A stretch of 64,000 nucleotides of DNA from Methylorubrum aminovorans (GTDB taxonomy: Bacteria; Pseudomonadota; Alphaproteobacteria; Rhizobiales; Beijerinckiaceae), in the NCBI RefSeq assembly GCF_022179725.1, contig NZ_BPRC01000009.1, forward strand, positions 62,001-126,000. The letters run 5' to 3'. The notes under the pieces were generated by a model. It saw only the letters and a program-made list of their open reading frames with translations, had not been told where the DNA came from and searched no databases. A program made the translations under genes and the position numbers. Shown piece after piece: positions 56,511-64,000 of this stretch (the first letter of the stretch is position 1; each line of letters begins with the position of its first letter).

Positions 56511-57542
56511 ATGACCTCAGACCAAGCCGCCTCCCCCTTCGCCGATATCCGCCGCCTGCTCACCGAGATGCCCGGCCCGGACGGGGACACGGTCGCCGCG
56601 ATCCGCGCGCGCGACGCGCAGCTCACCAAGCCGCCGGGGTCGCTCGGGCGGCTCGAAGAGTTCGTGGAATGGCTCGGCGCGTGGCAGGGCAAGGCTAAGC
56701 CCACCCTCGACCGGCCGATGGTCTGCGTCTTCGCCGGCAGCCACGGCGTGGTGGAGCGCGGCGTCTCCGCCTTCCCGGCCGCGGTCAACCGGCAGATGCT
56801 GGACAACTTCGCCGCCGGGGGCGCGGCGATCAACCAGCTCTGCGCCGCCTACGGCCTCGGCTTCCGGGTGTTCGACCTTGCCGTCGACATGCCGACCGGC
56901 GACATCTGCTCCGGCCCGGCGCTGGACGAGAAGGGCTGCGTGGCCACCATGGCCTTCGGCATGGAGGCGGTGGCCGCGGGCACCGATTGCCTCGCGGTCG
57001 GCGAGATGGGCATCGGCAATACCACGGTCGCGGCGGCGATCTACGCCGCGCTTTACGGCGGCGAGGCCGAGCACTGGGTCGGGCGCGGCACCGGGCTCGA
57101 CGCGGCCGGCCTCGACCGCAAGGCGCAGGCCGTGCGGCTGGCGCTCGAAACGCACAAGGATCATCTGAGCGACCCGCTGGCAGTGCTGGCGCGCCTCGGC
57201 GGCCGTGAGATCGCGGCGATGGCCGGCGCCATCCTCGCCGCGCGGCTGCAGCGAGTGCCGGTGGTGCTCGACGGCTACGTCGCCACCGCCGCGGCCGCCG
57301 TGCTGCACGCTGCCGACCCGCACGCCCTCGACCATTGCCTCGCCGGCCATCGTTCGGCGGAAGGGGCGCATGGCGAGGTGCTGGAGCGGCTCGGCCTCAC
57401 ACCCGTCCTCTCGCTCGACATGCGGCTGGGCGAAGCCTCGGGCGCGGCGCTGGCCCTCGGCCTGCTGAAGGGCGCGCTCGCCTGCCACCGCGACATGGCG
57501 ACGTTCGAGCAGGCGGGGGTTTCGGGCAAGAGCGCGGACTAG
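56511..57542 (+). CDS. cobT: Nicotinate-nucleotide-dimethylbenzimidazole phosphoribosyltransferase
   Basis: Activates dimethylbenzimidazole to alpha-ribazole 5'-phosphate for the lower ligand of B12. The 343-residue product has LTKPPGSLGRLEEFVEWLGA, FAGSHGVVERGVSAFPAAVN, GEMGIGNTTVAAA and catalytic E308 in RLGEASGAALAL. ATG 56511; the frame is open from 56439. The cobS-cobT gap (169 bases) has no visible cobalamin riboswitch. Confidence 0.95.
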   Translation: MTSDQAASPFADIRRLLTEMPGPDGDTVAAIRARDAQLTKPPGSLGRLEEFVEWLGAWQGKAKPTLDRPMVCVFAGSHGVVERGVSAFPAAVNRQMLDNFAAGGAAINQLCAAYGLGFRVFDLAVDMPTGDICSGPALDEKGCVATMAFGMEAVAAGTDCLAVGEMGIGNTTVAAAIYAALYGGEAEHWVGRGTGLDAAGLDRKAQAVRLALETHKDHLSDPLAVLARLGGREIAAMAGAILAARLQRVPVVLDGYVATAAAAVLHAADPHALDHCLAGHRSAEGAHGEVLERLGLTPVLSLDMRLGEASGAALALGLLKGALACHRDMATFEQAGVSGKSAD

Positions 57543-57773
57543 ACGTCTTTTCAGTCGAGGGGCTTGGCAAGCTCATCCCCCCTCATGCCGAGGCGCCGAG
57601 CCAAGGCTCGGCCTCGAAGCACGGCCGAACGGTCGATCCCGAACAGCGATCCTGTCGCGTCGGTCTGGCAGGAGAAGCGTCGCGGCGTGCTTCGAGGCTG
57701 CTGCACCGCTCCTCATCATGAGGACCGTGGTGACTGGCGGAACCGGTTGGTCGAACGGAGGCCGAAACCTCCG

Positions 57774-59315
<1,542 letters not shown>

Positions 59316-59638
59316 AACAGTCGAGATCGCCAATCGGGAGCGGTGCGGGGCCTGATCGTGGTCTTGCGGCGCACGCGGCAAGGTTGAGAGCCGACAGCCT
59401 GCCCGCGAACCGTTAAGAAGCGGCTTCGAGACTCCCGCGAATTGTTTCGATCCCAGTCGAGAAAAGCTCATTTCGTATTCAGGTGCGCTGCCGCACATCA
59501 GGAATCGGCGTCCGGGATCAGAATCGGAACGATTCCAAGTGCCGTCCCGAAGTGATGCGCCCGACGTGCCCTGTCCTTACGGGAGAGCGCTCGCGAGCCC
59601 CGGCGCATCGTGCGGCCCGTCGATCACGGAGTGCGCCC
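59316..59638. other. Divergent gap with four GANTC sites
   Basis: A 323-base gap between the kinase gene and iorA. Four CcrM-type GANTC sites lie at 59430, 59502, 59521 and 59531. No gene is supported. Confidence 0.55.
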
Positions 59639-60094
59639 ATGCTGACCCTCAACCTGAACGGCGTGGTCCGGGAGGTCGATGCCGACCCCGACATGCCCTT
59701 GCTCTGGGTGATCCGCGACCGGCTCGACATGACCGGCACCAAGTATGGCTGCGGCATCGCCCAGTGCGGCGCCTGCACCGTGCATGTCGATGGCCAGCCG
59801 GTGCGCTCCTGCCAGACCCGCATCGGCGATGTGGGTGAGGCCAAGGTCACGACGATCGAGGGCGTCGAGGGCAAGGTGGCCGACGCGGTGAAGGCGGCGT
59901 GGCGCGGTCTCGACGTGGTCCAGTGCGGCTACTGCCAGTCCGGCCAGATCATGTCGGCCATCGGCCTGCTCAGCGACAACCCGAAGCCCAGCGACGCCGA
60001 CATCGACGGCGCCATGGAGGGCAATGTCTGCCGCTGCGGCACCTATCAGCGCATCCGCGCCGCCATTCACGAAGCCGCCCGCTCGCTCGCCTGA
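59639..60094 (+). CDS. (2Fe-2S)-binding subunit, isoquinoline 1-oxidoreductase alpha-like
   Basis: A 151-residue electron-transfer subunit of a molybdenum hydroxylase. The plant-ferredoxin-type cluster uses C38, C43, C46 ([16 protein letters not shown]) and C58; the second uses C96, C99 ([16 protein letters not shown]) and C131, C133 (GNVCRCGTY). It is the IorA type, adjacent to the large subunit gene, with a 35-base gap. Confidence 0.93.
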   Translation: MLTLNLNGVVREVDADPDMPLLWVIRDRLDMTGTKYGCGIAQCGACTVHVDGQPVRSCQTRIGDVGEAKVTTIEGVEGKVADAVKAAWRGLDVVQCGYCQSGQIMSAIGLLSDNPKPSDADIDGAMEGNVCRCGTYQRIRAAIHEAARSLA

Positions 60095-60129
60095 GCCGCC
60101 TCGCAATCCACCGCATACAGGAGCCTGGC

Positions 60130-62325
60130 ATGCTCAAGCCCGATTTCACCGCTGCGCCCGTTCCCTCCCGGCGCGCCTTCCTCACCGGCGCGGCGGCCGG
60201 CGCCGTGCTGATCGCCTTCCGCCTCGACCTGAAGGGCGCCCGCGCCGCGGAAGGTTCGGACGCTCTGTCCAAGGCCCCGGCCCAACCCAACGCCTTCGTG
60301 CGTATCGCCGCCGACGACACCGTCACGGTGATGATCAAGCACCTCGACATGGGCCAGGGCAACACGACCGGGCTCGCGACCATCCTCGCCGACGAGCTCG
60401 ACGCGGATTGGGGCCAGATGCGCGTCGCCTTCGCCCCGGCCGACGCCCGGCTCTACGCCAACCTCCTGATGGGCCCGGTCCAGGGCACCGGCGGCTCGAC
60501 GGCGATCGCCAATTCCTGGTTCCAGCTCCGCAAGGCGGGTGCGGCCGCCCGCGCCATGCTCGTGGCTGCCGCCGCCGACAAGTGGGGCGTGCCGGCGTCT
60601 GAGATCACCGTCGCGAAGGGCGTGATCAGCCACAAGTCCGGCAAGCAGGCCCGCTTCGGCGAATTCGCCGAGGCCGCCGCGGCCAAGCCGGTGCCGCAGG
60701 AGCCGCGCCTCAAGACCCCGGCGGAGTGGACGCTGATCGGTCAGCGCGTGCCGCGCATCGATTCGGTCGCGAAGACCGACGGCACCGCGATCTACTCCCT
60801 CGACATCCGCCGCCCCGGCCAAGTCACGGCGCTGGTCGCCCACCCGCCCCGCTTCGGCGCCACGGTGAAGTCGGTGGATGCGGAGGCCGCACAAGGCATG
60901 CCCGGCATCGTCGGCATCGTCACGATCCCGACCGGCGTGGCGGTGATCGCCCGCGACACCTGGAGCGCGATGAAGGCCCGCGAGGCCCTCAAGATCACCT
61001 GGGACGACTCGGCGGCCGAGACCCGCTCCTCGGACGCGATCCTCGCTGAGTACCGTGAGACCGCCAAGACCGCCGGCCTCGTCGCTTCCCAAGCGGGCGA
61101 CGCCGACGGCGCCCTCAAGGGTTCGGCGAAGGTGTTGGAGGCGGAGTTCTCCTTCCCCTACCTTGCGCATGCGGCGATGGAGCCGTTGAACGCCACGATC
61201 GAGCGGGCGTCGGACGGTAGCTACGACGTCTATGCCGGATGCCAGATCCAGACCGTCGAGCAGGCGGTGCTCGCCGCGACGCTGGGCGTTACCACCGACA
61301 AGGTCCGGCTGCACACGCAATGGGCCGGCGGCTCGTTCGGCCGGCGCGCGACGCCGGGCGCCGACTACTTCGCCGAGGCCGCCGCGATCGTGAAGGCCTG
61401 GGACGGCAAGGCGCCGGTCCACCTCGTCTGGACCCGCGAAGACGACATGGCCGGTGGCTACTATCGCCCGCAGGTCTTTCACACGGTCAAGGCGGGCCTG
61501 AACGAGAAGGGACAGATCACCGGCTGGCGCCACGCCATGGTCGGCAAGTCGATCATGATCGGCTCGCCCTTCGAGGCGATGCTGGTGAAGAACGGGATCG
61601 ATTCCACCACCGTCGAGGGCGCCTCCGACACGCCCTATGCGCTCCCCGCCTACCGGTTCGAGGTGCACAATGCCCGCGAGGGCGTGCCGGTGCTGTGGTG
61701 GCGCTCGGTCGGCCACACCCACACCGCGCATGTGATGGAGGTGTTCATCGACGAGCTGGCGCATGCTGCGAACGCCGATCCGGTCGCCTATCGGCTGTCG
61801 CTGCTGACCCGGGCGCCGCGCCTGTCCGGCGTGCTGCGGCTGGCCGCCGACAAGGCGGGCTGGAGCCAAAAGCCCTCCGAGAAGGGCCGCGGCCTCGGCG
61901 TCGCCGTGCACGAATCCTTCGGCTCCTACGTGGCGATGGTGGCCGACGTGACGGCGGGCGATTCGAGCGTGAAGGTCAATCGGATCGTGGCGGCGGTCGA
62001 TGTCGGCGTGGCGGTGAATCCGGACATCATTCGCGCCCAGGTCGAGGGAGCGGTGGGCTTTGCCCTGTCGGCGGTCCTGCGCAACCGCATCACCCTCAAG
62101 GACGGCGTGGTGCAGGAGCGGAACTTCGACAGCTACCAGCCGACCCGCATCTCCGAGATGCCGCGGGTCGAGGTTCACATCGTGCCCTCCGAGGTCGCGC
62201 CCACCGGCATCGGCGAGCCCGGCGTGCCGGTTCTGGCGCCGGCCATCGCCAACGCGGTCTTCGCTGCGACGGGTCAGCGCCTGCGCTCGCTGCCGCTCGA
62301 TCTCTCGGCCCTGCGCGGCGCGTAG
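60130..62325 (+). CDS. Molybdopterin-binding large subunit, isoquinoline 1-oxidoreductase beta-like
   Basis: A 731-residue xanthine dehydrogenase family large subunit. A Tat signal is present (PSRRAFLTGAAAGAVLIAFR), so the complex is exported folded with its cofactor. MPT-binding blocks: VMIKHLDMGQGNTTGLATIL, MGPVQGTGGSTAIANSW, QWAGGSFGRRATPGADYFAE and PTGIGEPGVPVLAPAIANAV, with the active-site Glu in the last. The substrate is unknown; aldehydes or N-heterocycles are usual for the IorB group. No cytochrome subunit or XdhC-type insertase gene is adjacent. Confidence 0.93.
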   Translation: MLKPDFTAAPVPSRRAFLTGAAAGAVLIAFRLDLKGARAAEGSDALSKAPAQPNAFVRIAADDTVTVMIKHLDMGQGNTTGLATILADELDADWGQMRVAFAPADARLYANLLMGPVQGTGGSTAIANSWFQLRKAGAAARAMLVAAAADKWGVPASEITVAKGVISHKSGKQARFGEFAEAAAAKPVPQEPRLKTPAEWTLIGQRVPRIDSVAKTDGTAIYSLDIRRPGQVTALVAHPPRFGATVKSVDAEAAQGMPGIVGIVTIPTGVAVIARDTWSAMKAREALKITWDDSAAETRSSDAILAEYRETAKTAGLVASQAGDADGALKGSAKVLEAEFSFPYLAHAAMEPLNATIERASDGSYDVYAGCQIQTVEQAVLAATLGVTTDKVRLHTQWAGGSFGRRATPGADYFAEAAAIVKAWDGKAPVHLVWTREDDMAGGYYRPQVFHTVKAGLNEKGQITGWRHAMVGKSIMIGSPFEAMLVKNGIDSTTVEGASDTPYALPAYRFEVHNAREGVPVLWWRSVGHTHTAHVMEVFIDELAHAANADPVAYRLSLLTRAPRLSGVLRLAADKAGWSQKPSEKGRGLGVAVHESFGSYVAMVADVTAGDSSVKVNRIVAAVDVGVAVNPDIIRAQVEGAVGFALSAVLRNRITLKDGVVQERNFDSYQPTRISEMPRVEVHIVPSEVAPTGIGEPGVPVLAPAIANAVFAATGQRLRSLPLDLSALRGA

Positions 62326-62474
62326 TCGATCCGGCCCGGCCCGCCGGATTCGATCGGGGCCGAAGCGGTTCGGTCCCGATCGTCCGGCAAGATGCTCGAT
62401 CTACCCCTGCGTGCTTTACAACCGTATCAGACTGTCCCTTAGGTTGAACCCATCGAGCCACAGCGGAGTGTGGG

Positions 62475-64000
62475 ATGGGTGCGAAGACGGATCCGCCCGA
62501 GCGGCCGTCGTCTCCCGGCACGGCGAACCGGCTGACTCGCGAGGACGATTGGGCCGAAACGCCACTCGGCCCGATCGAGACGTGGCCGGTTTCGCTGCGG
62601 TCGGCCGCCGGGCTCGTGAACGATCTGGGCGCACCGGCGGCCCTGGCCTGGGGTCCGGCCCTGACAGCCCTTTGCAACGACGCCTTCCGGACCCTGGTCG
62701 GCCCCGTCCCGGTCGGACGCGCCTTCCCCGCCCTCGCGCGCACCGGACATGACGCGCAGAGGCTGGACCTCCTCCTCCGCCGGGCCGGGTCCGGCGAAGC
62801 GATCACCGCCGCCGGCCTCGTCCTCGGCCCGAAGCCATCCGGTGCGGGGCTCACGCTCTGTCTCAGTCCGGTCCGCGGTCCCGGCGGCGGAGCGGCGGGG
62901 GTCCTGGTGCTCGTCACCGGAGCAACGGTCACGGAGGGCCGCTGCCAGGCGCCGCTCCGGGTCGGCGAGGCGACGGACAGCCCCCTGTTCCAGACGAAGG
63001 GACAGGGCTTCTGCGAGCTCGAATTCGAGCGTGATGAAGAGGGCCGTGCCGTCGATTTCCGCTTCGTCGCGCTCAATCCCGCCTGCGAACGGCTGATCGG
63101 CCTCCCGGCAGCGCTGGCGCGCGGGCGGCGGGCGCGCGAGGTGATGCCGGATCTCGATCCCTGGTGGGTTCAGACCTACGAGCGGATCGCCGCCGCGGGC
63201 ATGCCGGCACGGTTGGAGCATACCGACACGCCGAAGGGGCGCTGGTTCGAGGTCTCGGTCTATCCGCAGGCGAACGATCGGCTGCTGGTCCTCTACGAAG
63301 ACGTCACCAAGCGCAAAGCGGCCGAGACGGCCCTGCGGGATCGCGAGGAGCGGCACGCGTTCCTCCTGGCGCTGAGCGACGCGATGCGCACGCTGACCGA
63401 GCCGGCCACGATTCAGAACGAGGCCTGCCGGCTGCTCGGCGAGCGGCTGGAGGTCGACCGGGCCTACTACGTCGCCATCGACGAGGCTGCCGGAACCGCG
63501 CGGATCGCTTGGGACCACCTGCGCGGCGGCGCGCGCTCGATCGCCGGCGAACACCGCATCGCGGATTTCGCATGGTCGGTCGACATCCTCCGCCGCGGCC
63601 AGTGCCACGTCGTGGCCGACACGCAGACCTCGACCGCGGTCCCGCCGGCGCACCGTCCGGCCCTGGCGGCTCTCGGGATCACGGCCTGCCTGGGGGCACC
63701 GCTCATCAAGAACGGCCGTCTGGTCGGCGCGCTCTGCGTCACGCAGGCGATCCCGCGGGATTGGACGGAGACCGATGTCGGGTTGCTGCGCGACGTCGCC
63801 GAGCGGATCTGGTCGGCGGTCCAGCGCGGACGGGCGGAGGCGGACATCCGGCGCAAGAACGCGGTGCTCGAAGGGATCAACCGCATCTTCCGCGAGGCGC
63901 TGGCGGCACGCACGGAGGAGGAGCTCGGCCGCGTCTGCCTCGCGGTCGCCGAGGACGTGACGCAGAGCGCCTTCAGTTTCATGGGCGAGATCAACCACGG
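62475..64000 (+). CDS. PAS/GAF sensor protein, partial
   Basis: Cut by the right edge after 508 codons with no stop. The N terminus (residues 20-60) has DDWAETPLGPIETWPVSLR, the opening typical of PAS/GAF hybrid kinases. A PAS domain follows at about 170-280 (LEFERDEEGRAVDFRFVALN) and a GAF domain at about 295-455 (LGERLEVDRAYYVAIDEAAG, then GAPLIKNGRLVGALCVTQ). A second GAF begins at 485. A histidine kinase of the HWE type probably follows outside the window. Confidence 0.85.
   Translation, partial: MGAKTDPPERPSSPGTANRLTREDDWAETPLGPIETWPVSLRSAAGLVNDLGAPAALAWGPALTALCNDAFRTLVGPVPVGRAFPALARTGHDAQRLDLLLRRAGSGEAITAAGLVLGPKPSGAGLTLCLSPVRGPGGGAAGVLVLVTGATVTEGRCQAPLRVGEATDSPLFQTKGQGFCELEFERDEEGRAVDFRFVALNPACERLIGLPAALARGRRAREVMPDLDPWWVQTYERIAAAGMPARLEHTDTPKGRWFEVSVYPQANDRLLVLYEDVTKRKAAETALRDREERHAFLLALSDAMRTLTEPATIQNEACRLLGERLEVDRAYYVAIDEAAGTARIAWDHLRGGARSIAGEHRIADFAWSVDILRRGQCHVVADTQTSTAVPPAHRPALAALGITACLGAPLIKNGRLVGALCVTQAIPRDWTETDVGLLRDVAERIWSAVQRGRAEADIRRKNAVLEGINRIFREALAARTEEELGRVCLAVAEDVTQSAFSFMGEINH

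Noticed and set aside
60067..62178. 703-residue leftward frame
   Set aside because: It is the antisense shadow of iorB; its Arg/His/Gly bias is typical of antisense frames in GC-rich DNA.

Overview
The window is very GC-rich, densely coded and has no rRNA, tRNA, CRISPR array, prophage or insertion sequence that I can see. Gene content points to a Methylobacterium/Methylorubrum-like alphaproteobacterium: an IorAB-type molybdenum hydroxylase, EcfG-type stress promoter motifs, a PleC/DivJ-like kinase, a LOV-HWE kinase, DUF1489 and DUF3775 proteins, and the alphaproteobacterial order ubiA / rsmE / gshA. The genus is an inference from content, not a computed placement.

Layout. 1-7161: biotin genes bioA (cut by the left edge) and bioF flank a gcvT-gcvH-gcvP glycine-cleavage operon headed by a tandem glycine riboswitch. 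7165-10182: NlpC/P60 protein, a small basic protein with dyad symmetries upstream, an SDR oxidoreductase and an MgtC-like membrane protein. 10404-17120: a tightly packed MoxR-DUF58-DUF4381-VWA-VWA-TPR-BatD operon, preceded by a tiny ORF overlapping the moxR start. 17541-22176: EamA exporter, small secreted protein, a degenerate CYTH protein with an acidic tail, msrB, BrkB. 22347-30482: LOV-HWE kinase, malonyl-CoA synthetase, collagen-like secreted protein, flavoprotein, TerC. 30575-35430: stress-type small genes (PfpI/DJ-1, proline-rich, PEGA lipoprotein, cold shock), DUF1489, CheZ-like protein. 35597-40869: MFS transporter and a four-gene Mla/MCE lipid transport operon. 41020-49073: inositol-phosphatase/CysQ-like enzyme, small conserved genes, ubiA, rsmE, asparaginase, gshA. 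49102-55499: GT-C-like membrane protein, Gly/Tyr-rich secreted protein, TusA, Nudix, DUF3775, phospholipase A2-like protein, retropepsin-like protease, DUF1289 and a frameshifted gene. 55514-57542: divergent cobS and cobT. 57774-64000: PleC/DivJ-like kinase, iorA-iorB-like pair, and a GAF/PAS sensor cut by the right edge.

How the parts work together. Housekeeping pathways (biotin, one-carbon/glycine, cobalamin tail, ubiquinone, glutathione) are interleaved with envelope and stress functions. Five promoter-like GGAAC-N16/17-xGTT motifs precede envelope or stress genes and suggest a local share of the EcfG general stress regulon. The least-explained items are the Bat-like operon with its coupled micro-ORF, the CYTH-like protein that has lost its catalytic signature, the secreted PLA2-like and collagen-like proteins, and several structured intergenic elements. 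I found no clear, wholly new multi-gene system; the Bat-like operon is the best candidate for further attention.
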